Positions 16,231-25,342 are shown, counted from the first letter of the stretch. The stretch: 39,478 nt of DNA from Avisuccinivibrio sp964424565 (GCA_964424565.1 CAYRIZ010000017.1:1-39478); one strand, 5' to 3'. Notes: generated by a model from the sequence alone, not told the origin. Numbers and translations: made by a program.

Positions 16231-18255
16231 TTATTCACGAGCCAGCGCTTCAATGGGATCCAGGCGCGAGGCGGAGCGGGCCGGCATAAAGCCGAACACT
16301 ATGCCTATGGCCGATGAAGTCACCACTGCCGCCAGCACTGACCAGGCCGAGAAGGACAGCACCACCGACGGGAAGAAATACTGCACCAGCGCCGCCATCA
16401 CAAAGGTCAGCACCACGCCGGCAAAACCGCCGATGAGACAGACCATTACGGCCTCGATCAAAAACTGCGCCATGATGTCATTTTGTCTGGCGCCCACAGC
16501 CATGCGGATGCCAATCTCCCGCGTACGCTCGGTCACCGACACCAGCATGATGTTCATGACGCCTATGCCGCCCACCACCAGGGAAATCACGGCTATGGCC
16601 GAAATGAGCAGGGTAAAGGTCAGCGTGGCCGAGGAAATGGACTTCATAATGGTGTCCGAGGACTGAATGAAGAAATCCTGCCGGCCGTGGCGGGACTTGA
16701 GCAGGTTCACTATGGAGCTCTCCGCCACCGCCGTGGAGAAGCCGTCGGCTACGCGAATGACTATGGAGGACAGATAATCCTGCTTGACCAGTCTGGTCAT
16801 GGCCGCGGTATAGGGCAGGTAAACATTCAGGCTGTCCGGGCGCACAAAGGGACTGTCCTTGTACTCCAGCACGCCTATGACGGCCAGCGGCATGGTATTG
16901 ACCAATATGGTCTGCCCCACAGGATTTTCCGTGCCGAACAGATTTTCCGCACTGGTGGAATCGAGTACGCACACCTGAGTGTTGCGGGTCACTTCCTGGG
17001 CGGTAAAGAGCCGGCCGCGGGCCACTTCATAGCCGTAGACGCGGAACATGTCAGCCGACACGCCCTGGGCGGTGGCATCAAATTCCTTGTTGTGGCGCCG
17101 CAGCAGTACTGAGGACTCCACCGAAGCTGAGGCCGAATCCACAAAAGGCTGCCCCGACAGCGCATTCAAATCGCGCTCGGTCAGCGTCCGCACCTTGCCG
17201 GAACGCACATCACCCATGTGCTCGCCTGGGTAGATGGTAATGGTATTGGTACCCAGAGAGGAGATATTGTCCATGATCTGCTCTGAGGCACCGCGGGCCA
17301 ATGCCACCACGCTGACCACAGCCATGATGCCTATGATGATGCCCAGCATGGTCAGCAGCGTGCGCATGCGGTTGGCAATCATGGCGCGCCAGGCCATTAC
17401 AAAGGCTTCCTTGAAGCGGTCATAGAAAGCCCCTATGGTTTTGGCCCAGACATTGTTGACCATGCTCTGCGAGGCCGCTGCCGGACTGCCCTGATCCACT
17501 GCCGTATTGGGGCGGTCGCTTTTGATGGCACCGTCTTCTATGGAGATGATGCGTTTGGCACAGGCGGCTATCTTGGGATCGTGGGTCACCAGGATGATGG
17601 TGTGGCCTTCATCATTGAGCTGCCGCAGGATCTTCATCACCTCGGCACCGCTCTTGGTATCCAGGGCGCCGGTGGGCTCATCGGCCAGAATAATCTGGCC
17701 GCCGTTCATCAGGGCGCGGGCTATGGAAACGCGCTGCTGCTGACCGCCGGACAGCTGCGAGGGCTTGTAGTCAACACGCTCGCCCAGACCCAGCTGCTCC
17801 AGCAGCATGGTGGAGCGCTCGCTGCGCTTGTGCTTTTTGACGCCGGCATAAATGGAGGGTACCTCCACATTTTCGCGGGCGCTGAGGTGTCCCAGCAGAT
17901 GATAGCGCTGGAAAATAAAACCGAAAAAGTCACGGCGCAGTGTGGCCAGATCATCAGGCTGCAGTTTGGAGGTATCGGTACCCCTGACGCGGTAACTGCC
18001 GGCCGTAGGGGTATCGAGGCAGCCTATGATGTTCATCAAAGTGGACTTGCCTGAGCCTGACGGGCCTATAATGGCCACCATTTCACCAGGATAAATGCTC
18101 AGGCTGATGCCGTGCAGCACTTCCAGCTCCCCGGCACCCTGATTGTAGGAGCGGCGGACACCTTCCAGCTGCAGCAGCGGCTCTTCTCCTCCGGCGGAGG
18201 CGGCATCGCCTGCGGCGGCCGGCTGCTCCCTGCGGGCAAAAAGTTTCTTGAACAT
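16231..18255 (-). CDS. macB: MacB-type ABC transporter (ATPase fused to permease)
   Basis: 674 residues (648 in E. coli). After about 25 polar residues comes the ATPase: Walker A GPSGSGKST (about 63-71), signature LSGGQQQRVSIARA, Walker B IILADEPTGALD and the H-loop VTHD. Then four membrane segments of the MacB/FtsX fold: one at about 300-325 (TLLTMLGIIIGIMAVVSVVAL), a large periplasmic domain, and three near the C-terminus (FTLLISAIAVISLVVGGIGV and two more). MacB works as a dimer driving a periplasmic mechanotransmission pump for macrolides, peptides or siderophores. AGGAGG precedes the ATG, 18 bases after the macA stop. Confidence 0.95.
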   Translation of the reverse strand: MFKKLFARREQPAAAGDAASAGGEEPLLQLEGVRRSYNQGAGELEVLHGISLSIYPGEMVAIIGPSGSGKSTLMNIIGCLDTPTAGSYRVRGTDTSKLQPDDLATLRRDFFGFIFQRYHLLGHLSARENVEVPSIYAGVKKHKRSERSTMLLEQLGLGERVDYKPSQLSGGQQQRVSIARALMNGGQIILADEPTGALDTKSGAEVMKILRQLNDEGHTIILVTHDPKIAACAKRIISIEDGAIKSDRPNTAVDQGSPAAASQSMVNNVWAKTIGAFYDRFKEAFVMAWRAMIANRMRTLLTMLGIIIGIMAVVSVVALARGASEQIMDNISSLGTNTITIYPGEHMGDVRSGKVRTLTERDLNALSGQPFVDSASASVESSVLLRRHNKEFDATAQGVSADMFRVYGYEVARGRLFTAQEVTRNTQVCVLDSTSAENLFGTENPVGQTILVNTMPLAVIGVLEYKDSPFVRPDSLNVYLPYTAAMTRLVKQDYLSSIVIRVADGFSTAVAESSIVNLLKSRHGRQDFFIQSSDTIMKSISSATLTFTLLISAIAVISLVVGGIGVMNIMLVSVTERTREIGIRMAVGARQNDIMAQFLIEAVMVCLIGGFAGVVLTFVMAALVQYFFPSVVLSFSAWSVLAAVVTSSAIGIVFGFMPARSASRLDPIEALARE

Positions 18256-18273
18256 GGCAGGACCTCCTCGGGA

Positions 18274-19479
18274 TTAACGGAACGGGCCCGGAGGTCCTCT
18301 GCGGCCGCTGGCCTCTGCTGCCGCCTCGGCTGTGGCCACATCATCACCTATGACCACCAGGCTGTCCGGAGTAAGACCGGAGATGACTTCAATGTACTGA
18401 TCGTCGCGCAGACCCAGCTCCAGCTCCACTTCATGCACCAGCCCCTGCCGGTCGGCCACATACACCGTGCCGCCGCCCTGATAATCATCAGTGCGCAGGG
18501 CAGTAAGCGGAATGGACAGCACATTGCTGCGCTCATCTATGGTAATGGTCACATTGGCCGTCATGTCAATGCGCAGCAGGCCGTCGGGATTGTCCACGTC
18601 CAGCAGGGCATTGTAGTAAACAGCCTCAGTGCTAGAGGAGGAAGAAGATGAAGTGGACGAGCTCGAGGAAGTCTCATTGCTGGCCGGAGCCGGATCTATG
18701 CTGACCAAAGTGGCCTCAAAACTGCGGTTCTGCAGACCCAGGATGGAGAATTTGGATTCCTGGCCCGGCTTGACCCTGACTACATCAGCCTCGGAGATCT
18801 CAGTTTCCACCGTCATCACATCCAGTCTGGCTATCTTCAAAATGGTAGGGGTGGTCTGATTGGCATTGACGGTCTGGCCTTCCTCCACCGGGATGGCATA
18901 GACTGTGCCGTCCATGGGAGCGCGGATCTTGGTGTAGCCCAGATTGGTCTCGGCATCATCCACGGAGATTTCAGCCTGCTCATACTGTGCTTCCAGAGCC
19001 ACCAGCTCAGCCTGGGTTACTTCATAATTGGCCTTGGCCTGCTCATAATCCTGTTGGGAGGCGGCATTGGTGGCGGCTAGTTTGCGCTGACGCTCATACT
19101 CCAGCTTGTCCCGGGCCAGCTCGGCCTGCTTGGCGGCTATCTGGGCCTTAATCACCCTTTCCTCGGCCCGGGCGGTTTTTAAATTGTTTTCCTGAATCTG
19201 CGGATCGATTTCGCACAGAAGATCGCCCTGTTTGACCTCATCGCCATTTTTGACATAGAGCTTCTGAATCTGCCCGGAAACCTGAGCACCTACTTCCACT
19301 TCCACCTTGCCGGCCAGAGTGCCGGTGGCGAAAACCTGATTTTTAATATCCCGCACCTCAGGCCTTACCGTCATGTAGGAAGGACCGTCATCAGTGAAGA
19401 ACTTGTACCAGGCAGTTCCTGCACAGGCGGCCAGAACCACGGCACCAACCAGCAGTTTTACCTTGCTGCCTTTAGTCAT
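18274..19479 (-). CDS. macA: MacA-type periplasmic adaptor (membrane fusion protein)
   Basis: 401 residues (about 371 in E. coli). One N-terminal membrane anchor (about 8-26), then the split lipoyl half VEVGAQVSGQIQKLYVKNGDEVKQGDLL, a long coiled-coil hairpin (about 90-175, KLEYERQRKLAATNAASQQDYEQAK), the second lipoyl half IRAPMDGTVYAIPVEEG and the beta-barrel and membrane-proximal domains. An extra low-complexity insert of 12 Ser and one Thr at about 271-283 interrupts the usual YYNALLDV region. The C-terminus is Gly/Pro/Arg-rich (GRRGPPGPFR). First gene of macA-macB-rmlD-OMF and divergent from rlmI across 211 bases. Confidence 0.94.
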   Translation of the reverse strand: MTKGSKVKLLVGAVVLAACAGTAWYKFFTDDGPSYMTVRPEVRDIKNQVFATGTLAGKVEVEVGAQVSGQIQKLYVKNGDEVKQGDLLCEIDPQIQENNLKTARAEERVIKAQIAAKQAELARDKLEYERQRKLAATNAASQQDYEQAKANYEVTQAELVALEAQYEQAEISVDDAETNLGYTKIRAPMDGTVYAIPVEEGQTVNANQTTPTILKIARLDVMTVETEISEADVVRVKPGQESKFSILGLQNRSFEATLVSIDPAPASNETSSSSSTSSSSSSSTEAVYYNALLDVDNPDGLLRIDMTANVTITIDERSNVLSIPLTALRTDDYQGGGTVYVADRQGLVHEVELELGLRDDQYIEVISGLTPDSLVVIGDDVATAEAAAEASGRRGPPGPFR

Positions 19480-19690
19480 TTTCCAAACTCCCTCAAAAAT
19501 CGATGCTCATAATGCAATGTTTTCATTATCGTAAGCTAAAATTAGCGGGATCATAGCAGTTTTTGCCTGATTGACCAGCCCGGATAAGGTGTGAATCCTG
19601 TCAAAACAGTTTTCCTGCTGCTGCAGAAATTACTTTGCACCACTATGGGCGGTCTCCCCCACGGACTGAATAAAGCAGGGTAAACAAGAC

Positions 19691-20881
19691 ATGCTCCCCA
19701 CCATCACACTAGCCGCCGGCCGCGAAAAATCAGTACTGCGCCGCCATCCCTGGATCTTCTCCAAAGCCGTTGCCGCCGAAGACAGCGGTATTGCCCCGGG
19801 CAGTACCGTCCGGGTGGCCGCCCAGGACGGCAGCTTTTTGGGCTACGGCATTTATTCTCCCCGCTCACAAATCAGGGTGCGCCTGCTGTCCTTCAAGGAA
19901 AATGAGCCTGTAGATCACCTTCTGATTGCCGGCCGTGTAAAGCAGGCCTGCGAGCTGCGTGCCTCCCTGGCAGCCCGCGGCAATGACGGTCTGCGCCTGG
20001 TGGCCGCCGAGGGTGATTTCCTGCCCGGCCTCATAGTGGACAAATACAATGATTTTCTGGTCCTGGCCCTGTCCTCCTGGGCGGCGGAAAGCTGCCGGGA
20101 CAGCGTGATCAAGACTCTGCAGGAGCTGTACCCGGACTGCTCACTCTATGAGCGCTCAGACAGCAAGAGCCGCCGCAAGGAAGGTCTGGAGACGCGCTGC
20201 GGGGTTATCTGCGGCCGGGAGCCTGATGATCTCATCTTTGTGCGGGAAAATGCCCTGATTTACCTGCCGGTGGACATCAAAAACGGGCACAAAACCGGCG
20301 GTTATCTCGATCAGCGTGCCTCCCGCCTCAAGGCCTCCTCCTTATCCCGCGGCGCCCGCGTGCTCAACTGTTTTTCCTATACCGGCGGCTTTGGCCTGTG
20401 GGCCCTGAAGGGCGGCGCCGTGCGGGTGGAGAATGTGGACGTCTCCGGCCCGGCCCTGGCTCATGCCAAACAGGGTGTGGTCTTCAATCATCTGGATCCC
20501 GGGCGCTGCCGCTTTATCAGAGAGGATGTCTTTGCCTATCTGCGCACCAAGGTACAGGAGGGAGAGAAATACGATTTGGTCATACTCGATCCCCCCAAGT
20601 TTGCCGAAAATGCCGCCACGCTCAAACAGGCCTGCCGCGGTTATCAGGACATCAACCGTCTGGGATTGTCCCTGGTCCGCCCGGGCGGCCGCCTGCTGAC
20701 CTTCTCCTGCTCGGGGCTGATGGAGCCGCAGCTCTTTCAGAAGATCTGCGCCGATGCCGCCCTTGACGCCGGCGTGGAGGCCCAGGTCATCTCTGCCCTG
20801 CGCCAGGATGAGGATCATGTAGTCTCCCTGCCCTGCCCGGAGAGTTTTTACCTCAAGGGCCTGGAGATTGCCGTCCGCTGA
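19691..20881 (+). CDS. rlmI: 23S rRNA (cytosine-C5)-methyltransferase RlmI
   Basis: 396 residues, the same length as E. coli RlmI, which methylates C1962 of 23S rRNA. An N-terminal PUA domain begins with LAAGREKSVLRRHPWIFS. The Rossmann methyltransferase core shows DIKNGHKTGGYLDQR, SAM motif I NCFSYTGGFGLWAL, the DPPKFAE motif and TFSCSGL, whose Cys is the catalytic nucleophile type. The DNA upstream to macA (19480-19690) contains no gene. A hydrolase gene follows after 28 bases on the same strand, suggesting co-transcription. Confidence 0.95.
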   Translation: MLPTITLAAGREKSVLRRHPWIFSKAVAAEDSGIAPGSTVRVAAQDGSFLGYGIYSPRSQIRVRLLSFKENEPVDHLLIAGRVKQACELRASLAARGNDGLRLVAAEGDFLPGLIVDKYNDFLVLALSSWAAESCRDSVIKTLQELYPDCSLYERSDSKSRRKEGLETRCGVICGREPDDLIFVRENALIYLPVDIKNGHKTGGYLDQRASRLKASSLSRGARVLNCFSYTGGFGLWALKGGAVRVENVDVSGPALAHAKQGVVFNHLDPGRCRFIREDVFAYLRTKVQEGEKYDLVILDPPKFAENAATLKQACRGYQDINRLGLSLVRPGGRLLTFSCSGLMEPQLFQKICADAALDAGVEAQVISALRQDEDHVVSLPCPESFYLKGLEIAVR

Positions 20882-20909
20882 GTAAGGCCTAAGGAATAAG
20901 GAAGAAATC

Positions 20910-21548
20910 ATGCTCGATATCACCGTCATTCCCACCACTCCCTTTATGCAGAACACCCGCATAGTGGCAGATCAGGCGCAAGGCTGCGCCTTTATAGTAG
21001 ATCCCGGCTGTGATGACCCCAGGCTTGATCGTTATCTGACCACCCGCGGCCTTAAGCTCAATTACGTAGTGCTCACCCACGCTCATTTGGATCACACCGG
21101 AGGCACAGCCGCGCTGGCCGCGCGCCATCAGGTGCCAATCCTGGGCCCCGGACAGGCCGACGAGCGTCTGCTGGCCGCCTTGGATCTGCAGGCCCAAAGC
21201 TTTGGGCTGCCGCGCTGCCCGCACTTTACTGTGGACCGCTATGTCAGCGACGGCGAGCAGATCGAGCTGCTGCCGGGCTGGAACTTTACCGTGCTGGCCA
21301 CTCCCGGCCATACTCCCGGCGGCGTGTGCTGGTATCAGCCTGATGACGGTTTTGTGCTCTGCGGCGACACGCTCTTTGCCGGCTCCATAGGCCGCACTGA
21401 TTTTCCCGGCGGCAGTTTTGCCGCCATAGAAAAATCCATAAGGGAGAAGCTTTACACCCTGCCCGATGACACGGCCGTGCTGAGCGGTCACGGCCCTGAT
21501 ACCACCATAGGGCGGGAAAAGCGCGGCAATGCCTTTGTGCGGACCTGA
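20910..21548 (+). CDS. gloC: Metallo-beta-lactamase-fold hydrolase, GloC/YcbL-like glyoxalase II
   Basis: 212 residues (E. coli YcbL/GloC has 215). The two-metal site is clear: THAHLDH (HxHxDH), GHTPGG, GDTLFAGSIGRTDFPGG and a final GHGPDTTIGRE. The family hydrolyses S-lactoylglutathione-type thioesters or related small substrates in the cytoplasm. It lacks the C-terminal substrate domain of classical glyoxalase II. The start is preceded by GGAAG; the gene lies between rlmI and a LysR regulator, all co-directional with short gaps (28 and 27 bases). Confidence 0.88.
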   Translation: MLDITVIPTTPFMQNTRIVADQAQGCAFIVDPGCDDPRLDRYLTTRGLKLNYVVLTHAHLDHTGGTAALAARHQVPILGPGQADERLLAALDLQAQSFGLPRCPHFTVDRYVSDGEQIELLPGWNFTVLATPGHTPGGVCWYQPDDGFVLCGDTLFAGSIGRTDFPGGSFAAIEKSIREKLYTLPDDTAVLSGHGPDTTIGREKRGNAFVRT

Positions 21549-21575
21549 GGTTCATCCTTAAGTTAAGAAGGCCAC

Positions 21576-22481
21576 ATGTCAGATTTCCGCCTGCAGGTGT
21601 TTTACTGTGCCGCCCGCACCCTGAATTTCAATCAGGCCGCCAAGGATTTGTGCATCACGCAGCCGGCGGTGAGCAAGCACATCAAAAGCCTGGAGGAGCT
21701 TTATCATGTGCGCCTGTTTGAGCGCCTGGGACCGGGAGTGAAGCTGACCGCCGCCGGCCGGACCATGCTGCGGCACTGCGAAAAGCTTATTGCCGACTAT
21801 GAAGGCCTCACCTATGAGATGAGCCTGTTCAATCAGGAAACAGCCGGGCGGCTGCGCCTGGGGGCGAGTACCACCATAGCGCAGTATGTACTGCCTGAAC
21901 TGCTGGCTTCCTTTACGCAGCTGTATCCGGAAATTGAGATCTCGCTGATCAACGGCAACAGCCGCTTTATAGAGCACGCCGTGCTCAATCACGAAATCGA
22001 GCTGGGCCTGGTGGAGGGCGTGTTCAAAAGTGCGGGGCTCAATTACCGGCCCTTTATGGCCGACCGCCTGCAGCTTATAGCCCGTAAGGATTCCCCCCTG
22101 CCGCCCCGCCTGAGCCTGGACGATCTGCGCCGGCAGCCGCTGATCCTGCGCGAGCACGGCTCGGGCACGCTGGATGTAATAGCCCAGACCCTGGCGCAGT
22201 TTAAGCTCAAGCTGCCGCAGCTTAAGGTGCGCATGTATCTGGGATCCACCGAGGGCATCAAGCTGTTTCTGCGCCACAGCGACTGCATAGGCATAGTGTC
22301 AGCCTTTGCCGTGCGCGATGAAATCAGTGCTAGTCTGCTGCGGCAGCTGGAGCTGGAGGGAGTGGATTTTGTGCGCAGCTTCAATCTGGTACAGGCCCCG
22401 GGACCGCAGTCTCCGCTGCTGCAGCGCTTTAAGGACTGGCTGCTGCAGGCTGCCGCGCACGATAACTTCCGGTTATCGTGA
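21576..22481 (+). CDS. LysR-type transcriptional regulator (YeiE/CysL-like)
   Basis: 301 residues. A winged helix-turn-helix occupies 1-60 (LNFNQAAKDLCITQPAVSKHIKSLEELYHVRLFER). The type 2 periplasmic-binding-like effector domain follows (RLRLGASTTIAQYVLPELLASF, then LGLVEG). This N-terminus fits the CysL/YeiE subgroup. In E. coli yeiE neighbours yeiH, and here yeiH is immediately downstream on the same strand, so yeiH is the likely target. A perfect T-N11-A dyad overlaps the stop codon. The effector is unknown; sulfur compounds are a reasonable guess from family relatives. Confidence 0.9.
   Translation: MSDFRLQVFYCAARTLNFNQAAKDLCITQPAVSKHIKSLEELYHVRLFERLGPGVKLTAAGRTMLRHCEKLIADYEGLTYEMSLFNQETAGRLRLGASTTIAQYVLPELLASFTQLYPEIEISLINGNSRFIEHAVLNHEIELGLVEGVFKSAGLNYRPFMADRLQLIARKDSPLPPRLSLDDLRRQPLILREHGSGTLDVIAQTLAQFKLKLPQLKVRMYLGSTEGIKLFLRHSDCIGIVSAFAVRDEISASLLRQLELEGVDFVRSFNLVQAPGPQSPLLQRFKDWLLQAAAHDNFRLS
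22458..22480. promoter_or_regulatory. LysR box candidate before yeiH
   Basis: CACGATAAC and GTTATCGTG are perfect 9-bp arms around TTCCG. The core ATAAC-N5-GTTAT has the T-N11-A geometry of LysR-family sites. It overlaps the last codons of the LysR gene and lies 76 bases before the yeiH start. A TTGGCG/TACTAT pair with a short 15-base spacer follows at 22496-22522, the kind of weak promoter an activator would serve. Confidence 0.65.
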
Positions 22482-22556
22482 CCAACAAATTTTCATTGGC
22501 GCTGCCGCCGCAAAGGTACTATCTTGAGCCCCGGTTTTTTCAACTGAGGTTTCCAT

Positions 22557-23630
22557 ATGTTCAACAAAGAAGAACGGGCGGACACCTTGCATGGTCTGCT
22601 GCTGATAGCCCTGTTTTCCGGTGCCGCCTTCTATATTGCCCAGCTGCCCCTGGTGCAGAGTTTGTCACTCAGTCCGCTGATAGTAGGCATCCTGCTCGGC
22701 ATGATCTATGCCAATACCCTGAGAAAAAGAATGCCGGAAAGCTGGACTCCGGCTCTGAAGTTCTGCACCAAACAGATCCTGCGTACAGGCATAGTGCTGT
22801 ACGGCTTTCGTCTGACCTTAACGCAGGTACAGGAAGTGGGTCTGGCTGCCGTCACCGTAGATCTCATCATAGTGACCGGCACCATATGCCTGGGCGTGAT
22901 TTTGGGCCGGCTGATCAAACTTGATGCCCAGACTTCCCTGATGACTGCCACCGGCAGCGCCATCTGCGGGGCCGCCGCCGTGCTCGGCGCCGAGCCTGTA
23001 GTCAGATGCCCCCCGCACAAAACAGCCGTGGCCGTCTCCACCGTGGTGATCTTCGGCACCATTTCCATGTTCCTCTACCCCATACTCTACCGTACCGGGG
23101 TACTCTCCTCCCTGACCGACATGCAGACTGCCATATACACCGGCGCTTCCCTGCATGAAGTGGCCCATGTGGCCGGAGCCGGCAATGCCATGGATCCCAC
23201 AGATACCCTGGGTATAGCCGGTACTGCCACCATCACCAAGATGATCCGCGTGATACTGCTCGCTCCCGTACTGGTCATCATGGGTCTGGTGCTCTCTCAT
23301 CTGCGGCAGAGTGCTGCGGCAGGAAACGGCGGCAGAAACAAAATCACCATTCCCTGGTTTGCCTTCGGCTTCATAGCCGTCATTGCCGTCAACACCCTGC
23401 TGCAGTCCCTGACCGGTGCTGCCTCCGTCAGGGATATACCGCTCAACGGAGCCATTGAGTATGCAGACACCTTTATGCTGACCATGGCCATGACCGCCCT
23501 GGGAGCCGATACCTCACTGGACAAGTTCAAGGCAGCCGGAGCCAAACCTTTCCTGCTGGCCTTTATGCTCTTTATCTGGCTGGTATTCGGCGGTTACTTC
23601 ATTACCAAATTCATCACCGGCATACTTTAA
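22557..23630 (+). CDS. yeiH: YeiH family (UPF0324) inner-membrane protein, putative sulfate/sulfite exporter
   Basis: 357 residues with about ten hydrophobic segments, the first at 14-32 and the last at 335-352 (AFMLFIWLVFGGYFITKFI). Family motifs include SPLIVGILLGMIYAN, LRTGIVLYGFRLT, TGSAICGAAAVLGAEPVV, YTGASLHEVAHVAGAGNAM and TMAMTALGADTSL. These fit the UPF0324/YeiH family, whose members are annotated as putative sulfate exporters; the E. coli protein is poorly characterised. It follows the LysR gene by 75 bases across a LysR box. DNA between its stop and the first Sel1 gene (23631-23855) holds only hairpins and a shared repeat tail. Confidence 0.92.
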   Translation: MFNKEERADTLHGLLLIALFSGAAFYIAQLPLVQSLSLSPLIVGILLGMIYANTLRKRMPESWTPALKFCTKQILRTGIVLYGFRLTLTQVQEVGLAAVTVDLIIVTGTICLGVILGRLIKLDAQTSLMTATGSAICGAAAVLGAEPVVRCPPHKTAVAVSTVVIFGTISMFLYPILYRTGVLSSLTDMQTAIYTGASLHEVAHVAGAGNAMDPTDTLGIAGTATITKMIRVILLAPVLVIMGLVLSHLRQSAAAGNGGRNKITIPWFAFGFIAVIAVNTLLQSLTGAASVRDIPLNGAIEYADTFMLTMAMTALGADTSLDKFKAAGAKPFLLAFMLFIWLVFGGYFITKFITGIL

Positions 23631-23747
23631 GTTCTGCAGGCCCGGGGACCGGGTGACAGCGTCCAGGGAAATACCATCACAGAGCAGCCTGCAGAAAAAG
23701 GCAGGGAAAGGCAGTGAGATACTGCAGGCCGTAGAGCTGAGGGCGCT

Positions 23748-23767
23748 GCCTGCTGCATACAGCAGGC
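23748..23767. repeat. Hairpin between convergent yeiH and Sel1 gene 1
   Basis: GCCTGCTG and CAGCAGGC form a perfect 8-bp stem around CATA. No T-run follows on either strand, so it is not a standard terminator. It sits between the convergent ends of yeiH and the first Sel1 gene. Confidence 0.4.
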
Positions 23768-23817
23768 AGGAAGCCCAAAAGAGATGGAAAGCTGCTGTTT
23801 TCACAGGGCTGAACAGC

Positions 23818-23865
23818 TGCCTCAATTACCAGGCTGTGCTTTTTCCGAGGAGAAATTACCCGCCC
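23818..23865. repeat. 3' flank repeat of Sel1 genes, copy 1
   Basis: The block around GCTGCCTCAATTACCAGGCT recurs with few changes at 25617-25662 and 27840-27884, each time covering the 3' end of a Sel1 gene. It shows that the three genes were duplicated together with their downstream DNA. Confidence 0.7.
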
Positions 23866-25109
23866 GCAAAGCCCAGCTTTTCCAATAATCTCTGAGCATC
23901 GTCATTTCCCTGGGCGGCGGCTTTTTCCCACCACAGCCTGGCCTGTTTATTATTCTTTCGGCCCACGCCCTGGCCTGTAAAGTACAAGAACCCCATTAAG
24001 AACTGAGCATCGACCAATCCCTGAGTGGCGGCTTTTTCATACCACAGCCGAGCCTGCACATAATTTCTGCGTACGCCCAGGCCTTCATAGTACATATTTC
24101 CCAGTTCGTACTGGGCATCGGCATATCCCAGAGCTGCAGCTTTTTCCCACCACAGCCTGGCCTTCTTATAATTTTGGTCCACGCCCAAGCCTTCAGAGTA
24201 CATCTGACCCAGTAAGAACTGAGCATAGGCAAATCCCTGGGCGGCGGCTTTTTCAAACCACTGCCGCGCCTGCGCATAATCCTGGTGTACGCCCAGGCCT
24301 TCATAGTACAGGCCTCCCATTTCGAACTGAGCTTCGGCACTTTCCTGGGCAGCTGCTTTTTCAAACCACAGCCGAGCCTGCCCATAATTCCTGCGTACTC
24401 CCAGGCCTTCATAGTACATCTTACCCAGGCCGAGCTGAGCATCGGCCAATCCCAGAGCAGCGGCTTTTTCCAGCCACCGCCGGGCCTTCTTATAATTTTG
24501 GTCCACGCCCTGGCCTGTCAAATACATGCCCCCCAGGCTGTACTGAGCCGCGGCATTTCCCTGTGCGGCGGCTTTTTCCCACAACAAACAGGTCTGCTCA
24601 TAATCCTGAGCCCCACCTAAGCCTGCATAGTACATGGCTCCCAGTCCGAGCTGGGCAGTGGAATTTCCCTGTGCAGCAGCTTTTTCCAACCACAGCCTGG
24701 CCTGCCCATAATCCTGGTTCACGCCATGGCCTGAAAAGTACATCTCTCCCAGTTCACACTGAGCCTCGGCCAATCCCTGGGCCGCGGCTTTTTCAAACCA
24801 CTGCCGAGCCTGTGCATAGTTCTGATCCACTCCATGGCCTTTAGAGTACATCCTGCCCAGGAAGAACTGAGCTTCGGCAAATCCCTGGGCTGCAGCTTTT
24901 TCAAACCACAGCCGCGCATGTGCATAATCCCTGTTTACGCCCAGGCCTGCATAGTACAGCTCTCCCAGTGCGCTCTGAGCTGCGGCATGCCCCAGGGCGG
25001 CAGCTTTTTCCCACCACTGCCGCGCCTGGGCATAATCCTGGCTTACTCCTTCGCCTTTACTGTACATGGTGCCTGTATGGAAGAATTTTTCTGCATCGTT
25101 TTCAATCAT
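23856..25109 (-). CDS. Sel1-repeat protein 1 (11 repeats)
   Basis: 417 residues made almost wholly of 36-residue Sel1-like repeats of the form AEAQ-LG-MYY-G-GV-QDY-QAR-W-EKAAAQG. I count eleven plus a C-terminal cap ending EKLGFAGG. Such helix-turn-helix pairs form a curved solenoid used for protein binding. The N-terminus MIENDAEKFFHTG is shared with the next two genes and is not a signal peptide, so a cytoplasmic protein is expected unless exported by another route. Some repeats read VRRNY or VDQNYKKAR instead of VDQDY. The start has AAGG six bases upstream. C-terminal repeats differ from the other two paralogues. The partner is unknown. Confidence 0.9.
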   Translation of the reverse strand: MIENDAEKFFHTGTMYSKGEGVSQDYAQARQWWEKAAALGHAAAQSALGELYYAGLGVNRDYAHARLWFEKAAAQGFAEAQFFLGRMYSKGHGVDQNYAQARQWFEKAAAQGLAEAQCELGEMYFSGHGVNQDYGQARLWLEKAAAQGNSTAQLGLGAMYYAGLGGAQDYEQTCLLWEKAAAQGNAAAQYSLGGMYLTGQGVDQNYKKARRWLEKAAALGLADAQLGLGKMYYEGLGVRRNYGQARLWFEKAAAQESAEAQFEMGGLYYEGLGVHQDYAQARQWFEKAAAQGFAYAQFLLGQMYSEGLGVDQNYKKARLWWEKAAALGYADAQYELGNMYYEGLGVRRNYVQARLWYEKAATQGLVDAQFLMGFLYFTGQGVGRKNNKQARLWWEKAAAQGNDDAQRLLEKLGFAGG

Positions 25110-25330
25110 CTTTGACCTTCCGCTGGAGATTGTATATGGATTTCCTGGTCACTGGGTTTTATCAAATACCCAGGCCACCACACTATATTTTGGTGATTTT
25201 GACTGCAGCATATATTTTTTGTGCCAGCCAATCAAACCATATCCCGGGGCTTTCAGGTTAAAAAGGCAGTACGGCCGGGATCTGCGCCGTCAGATCAGCA
25301 GGATCCGGGGGAATGGAAAGTGAGGCGCGG
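25107..25330. repeat. Shared 5' flank of Sel1 genes, copy 1
   Basis: From the start codon outwards this DNA matches 27330-27552 and 29455-29700 with scattered substitutions. It holds a common minus-strand promoter candidate, TTGATT (25235-25230) and TATGCT (25212-25207) with a 17-base spacer, and an untranslated-leader hairpin CTGGGT/ACCCAG. Together with 25343-25658 it fills the 549-bp gap between Sel1 genes 1 and 2; no convincing gene is present. Confidence 0.75.
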
Positions 25331-25342
25331 CGTAACAGGAGT

